From assembly GCA_958430865.1 (NCBI GenBank), contig CAUDNR010000639.1:1784-12033 (forward strand): a stretch of 10,250 nucleotides of DNA, given 5' to 3'. Made by a program: the position numbers and the translations under genes. Position 1 is the first letter of the stretch. Each line of letters begins with the position of its first letter. Of the stretch, positions 1 through 6,049 are shown one piece after another. The stretch is from Entrophospora sp. SA101 (Eukaryota; Glomeromycota; Glomeromycetes; Entrophosporales; Entrophosporaceae). The notes beneath the pieces were generated by a model. That model saw nothing but the letters and a program-made list of their open reading frames with translations. It searched no databases and was not told where the DNA came from.

Positions 1-434
1 ATTTTAAAAATTATTACTTTTTGGAAAGATGCAATTGAATCTAATATTTCTAGTTATTCTGAAGAACAGCTTGATGAGTTAGAAGAAATAAAAAAAATAT
101 TTGAGGAAGCAGATAAAAAACCTTTTAATCCTTCAACAATTACAGCAACTGTTCATCCAAATGCTGTTTATACAAGTAGATTATTGAATTTTACAAATCT
201 TCCTCAACCTGTAAACTCCAATAAAGTTACAATTATTAGTAATAATAATGGTAATTATTGTTAAATATTTAATCTTAATTATTTATTATTTATGATATTT
301 TAAATTATATATTCTAAATATAAATCAATACTATAGAATCTAAACAAATTGAATTAACTATGCCAGATTCCAAACAAATTGAATTAACTATACTAGATGA
401 TTTTATGAATAAATTTCATTCATCTGATTATTGA
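1..434 (+). CDS. Protein kinase, C-terminal tail only (partial, 5' end outside window)
   Basis: The frame is open from base 1 and is best read as join(1..250, 337..434). It starts with ILKIITFWKDAIESN, which resembles the last helix of a kinase domain just after subdomain XI. An acidic helix rich in Glu and Lys follows, then HPNAVYTSRLLNF, a tail seen next to many kinases of the Rhizophagus expansion (family knowledge, not searched). Without splicing the frame stops at 262-264. Removing a GT-AG intron at 251-336 (GTAATT to CTATAG) instead adds about 32 residues ending HSSDY with a TGA at 432-434, and these contain SKQIELT twice. I prefer the spliced form because the added residues continue the same kind of tail and stay open for 98 nt. 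Catalytic residues lie outside the window, so activity cannot be judged. Confidence 0.75.
251..336 (+). other. Intron near the 3' end of the kinase tail gene
   Basis: The intron runs from GTAATT to TATAG (86 nt) and splits a codon after its first base, rebuilding GAA. If it is retained, translation ends at the TAA at 262-264, eleven nucleotides into the intron. Splicing and retention would give tails differing by about 30 residues. Confidence 0.6.
342..391 (+). repeat. 30-bp tandem coding duplication
   Basis: A 20-nt word, AAACAAATTGAATTAACTAT, occurs at 342-361 and again at 372-391, exactly 30 nt apart, so the reading frame is kept. It encodes KQIELT twice at the end of the kinase tail. This looks like a recent in-frame tandem duplication. 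Confidence 0.8.
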
Positions 435-1115
435 AATTTTTACATTAGTTTTTTTATCATTATAAGGAAATGTTATATGATGAACAGACACCTCTTATTA
501 TTATCAAAAAAAATTTTTTTAATGATTATATGCTATCTATTTTAAATTAAAGCAAACACTCCTTGTAATTTAACTTGATTGAAATGACCTAACACCATGC
601 CTCTTAGTATTATTTTTTTATAATTTTATTAGTATTTTTATATTCAACATTTATATATACTGTTTTAACATTTTTATCATCTATAAACACTACAAATAAT
701 AGTAATACAAATCAAGAGATAAAATCTGTATCTCACAGTAAATCTCAATATTTTATTAAAATAATATGCCAACAATGTTAATACAATTTCTTCCAATTTA
801 TTTATATTAAATCATAACAACAATTTCTGCAAATGTATATTTATGCTTTACTCTCAAAACTATCTTTCACTATCATTAAACAATTTCTTAAATAAAATTC
901 ATTAAATATTACCTCACTAAAAAAAGAAAAGAAATAAAAAATAATAAAAATAATTGACAAATATAAGAGAAATTTATTATGCTCAGGATTAGTGAGGATT
1001 GTTAGATAGATTTATTATTATTACAAAAATATAAATTTGAAGACTACAACAAGGACAAGGTTGATGACAGTGTTATTTATTAAATTATTATGATGATGAT
1101 TTATGATGATGAAGA
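435..1115. other. AT-rich intergenic stretch, no gene seen
   Basis: No frame on either strand reads as a protein, and no tRNA-like fold was noticed. The content is AT-rich, with an A-rich purine tract around 915-955 and a GATGAT-type microrepeat at about 1091-1114. It is the 3' flank of the kinase tail gene followed by ordinary intergenic DNA. Confidence 0.6.
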
Positions 1116-1372
1116 TTAAGGTTTCTGGTCCAAACTGTTTTCTCAAAGCCCAAACTAGTTTGGGCAATTTGGGCTTCTCAACATTTTCTATAAGCATGAA
1201 CATTAAAAAACTATATGAATCAACTTGTTTTAACTTAAACAACTTTAAAATAATTTTGCCCAATTTCGGCTAATAACAAAAAGTAGTTTGGGCTTATAAA
1301 AAAATAATTTTTGCCCAAAGTATTTGGGCAATTTCGGCTACTAATAGAAGCAGTTTCGACCAGAAACCTTAA
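1116..1372. mobile_element. Short inverted-repeat element flanked by TTAA (MITE-like)
   Basis: The left end (1115-1137, ATTAAGGTTTCTGGTCCAAACTG) is the reverse complement of the right end (1351-1373) with one mismatch. TTAA lies at both edges (1116-1119 and 1369-1372), as expected for a piggyBac-type target duplication. A TA duplication (Tc1/mariner type) cannot be excluded because the edge word is itself palindromic. Inside are an 18-bp perfect palindrome at 1148-1165 (GCCCAAAC..GTTTGGGC) and two diverged direct copies around GGGCAATTTCGGCT (1258-1292 and 1326-1360). No transposase is encoded: the minus-strand frame over 1021-1263 crosses the left edge and is composed of repeat sequence. This is a non-autonomous element about 250 bp long. 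Confidence 0.65.
1148..1165. repeat. 18-bp perfect palindrome inside the TTAA element
   Basis: GCCCAAACTAGTTTGGGC equals its own reverse complement. Related words (TTTGGGC, GCCCAAA) recur through 1146-1332, so the element is built from short inverted and direct copies of one motif. Confidence 0.85.
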
Positions 1373-1869
1373 TGAAGATGATACATGAAGTTGAGAAAGT
1401 TACAATGTTATTTATATATGTTAAAGGTTCTATCATCTAGTTCTCCAATTTCTTTGAAATCCTAATTTATCCTAATTAAATGTATTACCTGAACCTTCTA
1501 TTATTTTCAAGTTATTTCTAAAGTGATTGAATCATTTAAATTCCTTTGATTAAGTTTAACCTGAGAATTAAAGGTCTGTTTTATCAAAATTAATTTGGCT
1601 TTGACTCAATTTCTTAAAATCTCAATTTTTAATTGCATCTGACTCAATTATTATACAGTTGCACTTGTTTATTTGCATACAGTATATTTGCATAATCTGT
1701 TCATTTACATAAAGGTAGCTCAGTCCCATATCAGGACTTATGAAATATTTGCATAATGTAAACATGCATATTGTGTGATCAAAATCCGCATCTCACACAA
1801 ATCTCTTGTTTTTTATTTATACTAATATTTATTCTGTTTTCTGGCAGTATCCAATTATTTAATTCTTTG
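1373..1869. other. AT-rich intergenic stretch with repeated TATTTGCAT words
   Basis: No gene is visible. The word ATTTGCATA occurs three times between about 1670 and 1760, with a variant ATTTACATA between the second and third copies. An imperfect hairpin of the form TGTGTGAT..ATCTCACACA lies near 1774-1799. Both could be part of an old repeat or LTR-like sequence, but no boundary was found. Confidence 0.4.
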
Positions 1870-2071
1870 ATTATTTTCTTTCACTATAGTGCTCAAGCTA
1901 TTTAATTATTTACAGGGCAAGCTTCCTTACTTCCCTTCTGGCAACGTTTTCTCAGCAGTTCTTTGTTATCTGCCTGAGCCAGCACGTCTCAATGATATTT
2001 ATAATATCTCAAGTATCTGCCGTGATACTTTCTACACTGATTATTATATTTATGGTTCAGCCTCTTAACTG
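1870..2071 (+). other. Higher-GC island with an orphan open frame (possible exon or element fragment)
   Basis: After an in-frame TGA at about 1867, a frame without any ATG runs about 66 codons to a TAA near 2069. It reads ..KLPYFPSGNVFSAVL.. and ..EPARLNDIYNISSICRD... An acceptor-like TTTACAG lies just before GGCAAGCTT at about 1917, so it could be a last exon. The stretch is visibly richer in G and C than its surroundings and carries three short stems (1951-1978, 1994-2008, 2012-2029). I do not recognise the protein. No donor exon was found upstream, so it is equally likely to be a transposon or gene fragment, or a structured non-coding piece. Confidence 0.3.
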
Positions 2072-2147
2072 ACCTCACCTAGCTAGGATTTCCACTATTT
2101 AGGCATTTGCCTAATCTAGATAAAAGTAAAGAAAATAAAATTAAAAG

Positions 2148-2304
2148 AAAATAATTAAAAAAGGACAGGCAATTATGAGGGACGGGCATGGCGTGGGTCA
2201 AGGCACAGCAACCCATCCCCCGTCCTTTTCTATTATTCATTGGGGAAATCTTGAAAAGGACGGGTGAAAAAGGGTCAGGTTGCTGCGTCATTACTGCCCA
2301 TCCC
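2148..2304. repeat. Left arm of a 157-bp inverted repeat, GGACGGG family (CpG-decayed)
   Basis: It is the reverse complement of 3236-3392 over 157 bases with no gaps and 10 mismatches by my hand alignment. Nine mismatches are transitions, and seven are CpG in one arm and TpG or CpA in the other; six of those seven are decayed here. The arm carries the recurring words GGACGGG and TCCTTTTCTATTATTCATTGGGGAAATC. Frames across it are repeat-derived and are not called as genes. Confidence 0.85.
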
Positions 2305-2430
2305 ATGTCCTTTTATATTATTTATGGGCAAATCTTGAAAAGGACAGGCAAACAAAGGATGGGTTACTATGCCATTACCACTTTGTCCTGCTGTTTTTTT
2401 TTATTATTAATGGGCAAACACAGGTGAAAG
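2211..2430. repeat. Tandem units of about 85 bp, 2.5 copies
   Basis: The block TCCTTTT..TATTATT..GGGCAAATCTTGAAAAGGAC..GGGTTACT..CCATTAC recurs with a period of about 84-86 bp. The anchor AAATC is at 2246-2250 and 2330-2334, and a degenerate third GGGCAAAC lies at 2412. Copies diverge mostly by G-to-A and C-to-T changes. The first copy lies within the left arm of the inverted repeat. Confidence 0.7.
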
Positions 2431-2544
2431 CTGTTTGTCATAAATATAATATCCCATATCCATTTATTCCTTATTTAAAATCTTGATTTTTATTTTTATT
2501 TATAATCTTTTGGTTTGAGACAAAATTGTATAAAATAAAATCAT

Positions 2545-2800
2545 TGAAAATATAGATTCAGATATTGATTGTTGCCACCACTATAAATAGAAGGGGAATA
2601 ACCTTTTTAATACAAATCTTTAAATGTTAATTTTAATACTAATCAAAAATGAATGCCATGTTTTTTTAATTAATGAATGCAAGATCATAAATAATGTATG
2701 CCACATTTATTTAATAATAAATGCATTGTTATTTGGTACTAATCAAGATTGTCAAATAACGAATGCCAATGCCACATTTATTTATTAATAATGGATTTAT
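2545..2800. repeat. Direct repeat, copy A
   Basis: It begins TGAAAATATAGATTCAGAT, contains GATTGTTGCCACCACTATAAA and ends around GCCACATTTATTT. The same order of blocks returns at 2879-3070. Copy A has about 60 extra bases in total, notably a block around GCAAGATCATAAATAATG and a short AGAAGGGG insertion. Several GAATGCCA words recur within the copy. Confidence 0.8.
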
Positions 2801-2878
2801 TACTGAATTTATGGCTAGTTCATTTTAATATATTATAGAACAAATTTGAATTGGCAATTTTGTTTAGGTCAAAAAACA

Positions 2879-3070
2879 TGAAAATCTAGATTCAGATGTT
2901 GATTGTTGCCACCACTATAAATAACCTTTTTAATACAAAACTTTAAATTTAATACTAATCAAAATGAATGCCACGTTTTTTTAATAATAAATGCATTGTT
3001 ATTTGGTACTAATCAAGATTGTCAAATAATGAATGCCAATGCCACATTTATTTGGTAATAGATTTATTAT
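2879..3070. repeat. Direct repeat, copy B (shortened)
   Basis: This is the second copy of 2545-2800, in the same orientation and lacking the GCAAGATCATAAATAATG block. The stretch ATAAATGCATTGTTATTTGG through TCAAATAA is essentially identical in both copies. The two copies fill most of the interior of the 157-bp inverted repeat, so the whole 2148-3392 structure is one composite repeat without a gene. Confidence 0.8.
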
Positions 3071-3235
3071 ATTTTTTGGCACATATCAATTTATTTTTTA
3101 TTACTAATATTAATATTAGTACATAATAATTAATATTTTCCAATTATGCCTTGCACAATTTGAAATGATTTATTTTCTTATTTATTATACAATATTGTAG
3201 GTATTATTAATGCCGTCCTTTTTAAGAAAACATTA

Positions 3236-3392
3236 GGGACGGGCAGTAATGGCACAGTAACCCGTCCCTTTTTCACCCGTCCTTTTCAAGATTTCCCCAA
3301 TGAATAATAGAAAAGGACGGGGGACGGGTTGCTGTGCCTTGACCCGCGCCACGCCCGTCCCTCATAATTGCCCGTCCTTTTTTAATTATTTT
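3236..3392. repeat. Right arm of the 157-bp inverted repeat, GGACGGG family (CpG-rich)
   Basis: Partner of 2148-2304. This arm keeps most of its CpG sites and is probably closer to the ancestral sequence. CCCGTCC units recur here and continue to the right of the arm up to 3502. The plus-strand frame at 3300-3596 and the minus-strand frame at 3273-3500 run through this repeat and are not treated as genes. Confidence 0.85.
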
Positions 3393-3441
3393 GAAAAACA
3401 CCCATACCATTGCCCGTCCTTTTCTAGTATTAAAAGGCCAA

Positions 3442-3502
3442 ACGTGAAAAGGACGGGGGACGGGTTCAAGCCACACCTGCCCGTCCCCCGTCCTTTTCAC
3501 GT
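3442..3502. repeat. GC-rich perfect 23-bp inverted repeat (hairpin)
   Basis: ACGTGAAAAGGACGGGGG.. at 3442-3464 is the exact reverse complement of 3480-3502, with a 15-nt loop (TTCAAGCCACACCTG). It uses the same GGACGGG word as the 157-bp arms and ends in CACGTG. As RNA or single-stranded DNA it would form a very stable stem for such an AT-rich region. No poly-T run follows it, so a terminator reading is not supported. Confidence 0.85.
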
Positions 3503-3697
3503 GTCCCCAAAATTTCGAAGGCGTTTAGACGCGTTTCGCGTAACTTATCTATGTAACGTGCATAAATTTGGATTTTTGAGCCGGATCTACATATAAATTG
3601 ACACGTGATTTACCCTACCCTTAAATTTTCAATAAAAAAAATTTTTTACACACCAAAAAATGATCAATCAAAGCTAAAAATAATTTTTTAAATAATA
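3503..3697. other. Intergenic stretch with promoter-like words, no gene seen
   Basis: It contains a GC-richer patch (GGCGTTTAGACGCGTTTCGCG, about 3520-3540), then GTAACTTAT, TATAAATTG at about 3592 and a CACGTG at 3602-3607. These resemble promoter elements, but no reading frame follows before the transposon at 3698. It may be a promoter cut off from its gene by transposon insertion (inference). Confidence 0.3.
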
Positions 3698-3782
3698 CAC
3701 AGTGAGTCTCGGTTAACGGGCATGTTTGTTCCAGGAATTTGCTAAACTGAGAGATCCGCAAAAAGCGAAACTTATGATCAAA

Positions 3783-3790
3783 TCACGTGA
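3783..3790. promoter_or_regulatory. TCACGTGA palindrome (E-box-like)
   Basis: TCACGTGA lies inside the left part of the pogo-like element. The same octamer is at 4492-4499 and the core CACGTG also at 3498-3503 and 3602-3607. CACGTG is the classic binding word of bHLH factors; function here is unproven. Confidence 0.3.
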
Positions 3791-3815
3791 TACAGTTAAT
3801 ATAAAAAAAAATATA

Positions 3816-4152
3816 ACGATAATATTAATATATATCACTGTTGACTCATAAATTCATCAATTCGACATTATTTTGCTTCTTGGGCACTTCTATAAGAAAT
3901 TTCTCTTTTTAACTTCAATACATTTTAATCATTTGAGAAATCAACTTCTAAATTTTTTAAATGCAATTCCCAACCATTTATGGCTTCTGTACTTGTTACA
4001 ATCGGTTCATTTATCTTCTCAACACATCATTGTCTTCAACTTCAGGTTGTCCCAACACAATGCTTGTTCCGTCATTTCTTCTTCGAATTCAAGATTTTGA
4101 TCAACCATAATAAATTTATCCGTTAAACCTAAATCCGCTAAATCAAGGTCCA
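3816..4152 (-). pseudogene. Remnant of transposase C-terminus
   Basis: These are the coding-like segments of the deleted transposon, spread over more than one minus-strand frame and interrupted by stops (for example after ..LKTMMC and after ..VDFSND). Only about the last 100 residues' worth of a transposase can be traced, against several hundred in an intact pogo-type protein. The plus-strand frame at 3873-4100 is its antisense shadow. Confidence 0.5.
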
Positions 4153-4303
4153 CTAAACTGAAACTCACTGTGTAATATTTATTCTTTTCACAGACCAGAA
4201 TTTTGCCTTGTCAATTATTAAAAAAAAACTAACTTATGTGACATTATTATTGATTTAATTAGACCGTGACAATTATTGCTGATTATTATTAGTATTAGTA
4301 TTA

Positions 4304-4429
4304 GGGCTTCTATTCGTAATACAAATTCTTGTTCGAATTATTCGTTTTATCGAATTAAAATTTATTCGAATAAATTTTCAATGTAATTCGAATAATTCGA
4401 ACAAGAATTTGTATTACGAATAAAAGCCC
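4304..4429. mobile_element. 126-bp MITE forming one long hairpin, TA-flanked
   Basis: The 41-base left arm (4304-4344, GGGCTTCTATTCGTAATACA..) is the reverse complement of 4389-4429 with a single mismatch. The centre holds a second, perfect 22-bp palindrome at 4357-4378 (AAAATTTATTC/GAATAAATTTT). TA flanks both ends (4302-4303 and 4430-4431), consistent with a Tc1/mariner-type target duplication. There is no coding capacity. The near-identity of the arms suggests recent movement or active maintenance. It lies about 190 bp upstream of the kinase start codon. Confidence 0.8.
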
Positions 4430-4491
4430 TAGTGCTAGTAACTATTATGCAATGATCGCATACGGTCCCGTGATCAGGCGACTTTTGAAAG

Positions 4492-4499
4492 TCACGTGA
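4492..4499. promoter_or_regulatory. TCACGTGA site upstream of the kinase gene
   Basis: The octamer lies about 120 bp before the kinase ATG, in the 188-bp gap between the MITE and the gene, next to a GC-richer patch (GATCGCATACGGTCCCGTGATC, about 4455-4475). Its position suits a promoter element. No TATA box is obvious. Confidence 0.35.
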
Positions 4500-4617
4500 T
4501 ATACCAATTTTTCTTGCATTTTTGATTGGACTGGGTGTCTTACACTATTACTATAGACAGATCGTCAATTAAATTCTTACAATTTTTTTTTAAAAAAATA
4601 AACATTAAAAAGTTAAG

Positions 4618-5865
4618 ATGTCCTTTGCTAAATTATTAACACAAGACAGAAGAGAACTAGTATATAAAATTTATAATGAAATGAGTAGTATTGCATATTC
4701 TGCTTTTTCAACTGTTTCTGACCTTGAAAATAGAAAAAGTTATTTTTTACAGTTAGTCAATGAAAATAAAGTACTATTAGAAAATGAAAAGAAATATTGC
4801 AGAGAAAGATTTATTTATTGGTTTGAATTAAATAAAGCAATTTATAAATGGGGTGAACCAAGAGAATGCAATAATTGTGGGACAACAAGATACTCTGATA
4901 AATATTGTGAAAAGTGTATTAGTCTACACTTACAGGACCTTTTCAGCACTTGGACATCTAGGAATGAGATAATTGATGGTTTTATTCAAAAATGTCAACA
5001 GCTTTCATCTCTTCCAACTCAAATTATAGAATGGATACCTTATGAGCAATTTTATGAAGTAGAAAAGTTAACAGAGGGTGGGTTCAGTTCTATTTATACT
5101 GCTGGGTGGACAAGAGGATATATTGATGATTATGATGAAAATAAAAAGGAGTTTAGTTATCTTGGAACTCAGCGAGTAGTATTAAAATCATTAAATAATT
5201 CAAGTAATCCAGGAAAACCTTTTTTTGATGAGGTAATTGTTCTTATTTAAATTAACTAAATCAAACCATTTATTTAAATTAATTGATTTTATTTATGTAA
5301 TTAATTTCAGGCATTGAATTATTGTAAAATTAAATCAAATTTAATTGTTTCTTGTTTTGGTATAACTAAATCCCCAGAAAATGGAAATTATGCAATAGTT
5401 CTTACTTATGCACCAGAGGGAAATTTAAGAGATTATATAAAAATAAATCATTATAATTTAAGATTAAAAGATAAAATTGATATTTTTAGATATTTATGTA
5501 ATGCATTATATCGTATACATGAAAAAGATTTAATTCATTGTGATTTACATAGTGGTAATATATTATTGAAAGGAGGTGGTTATTATATCACAGATTTAGG
5601 ATTATGTGGACCAGTTGAATCAACAAATAAAATTTATGGAATTATATCTTACATTGCACCTGAGCTACTTGGTGGCAAAAGTAATACAAAATATACAAAA
5701 GAAACTGATGTTTATAGTGTTGGGATGTTAATGTGGGAAATCTTTGCAGGTCATCCACCATTTGATGATAGGGCTCATTATGTGAGCTTTCAAAACCTTT
5801 CAGTATCCATTGATTATCTCACACCATGTTTTTTTGGTAGATTGTGCATCTTCAGCCTTGCCTGA
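4618..5865 (+). CDS. Protein kinase of the Rhizophagus-type expanded family, truncated C-lobe
   Basis: Model join(4618..5232, 5311..5865), 389 residues, ATG at 4618 preceded by AGTTAAG. Residues 1-80 are a helical N-terminus, followed by a zinc-knuckle-like cluster C84-C87-C97-C100. The motif WIPYEQFYEVEKLTEGGFSSIY starts the kinase domain, with the glycine loop at 153-160 and the likely ATP lysine K190 in VVLK. In exon 2 the catalytic loop is IHCDLHSGN (H281, C282, D283, N288), so it is a non-RD kinase. DLG at 300-302 replaces DFG, APE is at 321-323, and D338..G343 match subdomain IX. Homology ends at about Y362, just after PPFDDRAHY. The usual C-terminal helices and the subdomain XI arginine are absent, and the last 27 residues look unrelated. 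Activity is therefore doubtful although the catalytic residues are present. A Ser/Thr versus Tyr preference cannot be told. It may be a decaying paralogue. Confidence 0.8.
5233..5310 (+). other. Intron of the kinase gene (78 nt, phase 0)
   Basis: GTAATT to TTTCAG. Removal joins ..PFFDE to ALNYCKIKSNLIVSCFGIT, restoring an unbroken alphaC-to-hinge segment. Without splicing the frame ends at 5248-5250. Confidence 0.9.
5782..5840 (+). other. Possible alternative last intron of the kinase gene
   Basis: GTGAGC at 5782 and TTTTTTTGGTAG ending at 5840 would make a 59-nt phase-0 intron placed exactly where kinase homology stops. Splicing it would replace the 27-residue end with a 49-residue end (IVHLQPCLNMDKYLVEEN.. 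to a TAA at 5988-5990), giving 411 residues. Neither end restores subdomain XI. This rests only on splice-site quality and position. Confidence 0.35.
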
Positions 5866-5961
5866 ACATGGACAAATACCTAGTTGAAGAAAATAAACCA
5901 AATCATTACAAGTGTGTACGTGGTAATTATAATTACATTCACAATATTTATTATAAATCAT
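5800..5961 (-). CDS. Small Cys/His-rich open frame opposite the kinase end (uncertain)
   Basis: The minus strand holds a 53-codon ATG-to-stop frame reading MIYNKYCECNYNYHVHTC.. and ..LGICPCSGK.... Cysteines at residues 7, 9, 18, 30, 32 and 47 and histidines at 14 and 16 are dense for such a short frame and could bind zinc. It begins near the point where kinase homology breaks, which may mark a foreign fragment joined to the kinase gene. I do not recognise the family. The plus strand is also open over part of this interval, so only one reading, or neither, can be real. Confidence 0.25.
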   Translation of the reverse strand: MIYNKYCECNYNYHVHTCNDLVYFLQLGICPCSGKAEDAQSTKKTWCEIINGY

Positions 5962-6049
5962 GTGATTTAATTATTGGTATTTTTGCGTAACTTATTACTT
6001 TACAAAAAAAAATTTTCCTCCACACACAAGTATAAATTGCATTGTTAAA

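Larger units (their letters stand above)
3698..4172 (-). mobile_element. Internally deleted pogo/Tigger-like DNA transposon with broken transposase remnant
   Basis: The ends are inverted: CACAGTGAGTCTCGGTTAACGG at 3698-3719 matches the complement of ..AACTCACTGTG ending at 4172, most closely over the first 14 or so bases. TA lies directly outside both ends (3696-3697 and 4173-4174), the target duplication of Tc1/mariner/pogo elements. Reading the minus strand from about 4150, coding-like segments follow in different frames: FIMVDQNLEFEEEMTEQ, then QPEVEDNDV, then NEPIVTSTEAINGWELHLKN, then LKLKREISYRSAQEAK and CRIDEFM. This order (acidic VDQ-L-EEE stretch, then a helical C-terminal tail) resembles the end of Tigger/pogo-type transposases. 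At least two frameshifts and two in-frame stops break it. The DDE core and DNA-binding domains are missing. The family assignment comes from memory of such proteins and was not searched. Confidence 0.6.

Noticed and set aside
1021..1263. Minus-strand 80-codon frame
   Set aside because: It crosses the left edge of the TTAA element, consists of repeat sequence and low-complexity His/Asn runs, and resembles no protein.
2079..2486. Open frames on both strands across the GGACGGG repeat
   Set aside because: They are products of the repeat. The same peptides (for example PFSPVLFKIS-like versus NNRKGRG) reappear at 3273-3596 because the DNA is inverted there, and stops and period fit no gene.
2148..3502. 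CRISPR-like array
   Set aside because: Repeated units are of uneven length and orientation, there are no regular spacers and no cas genes, and the host is eukaryotic.
3273..3596. Open frames in the right arm
   Set aside because: Same repeat-derived sequence as in the left arm; no start context, introns or recognisable domain.
3873..4100. Plus-strand 75-codon frame
   Set aside because: It is antisense to the transposase remnant, whose minus-strand peptides are the recognisable ones.
5892..5897. AATAAA after the kinase stop as a polyadenylation signal
   Set aside because: Only 27 nt after the stop, inside two competing open frames, and the word is common in this AT-rich DNA.
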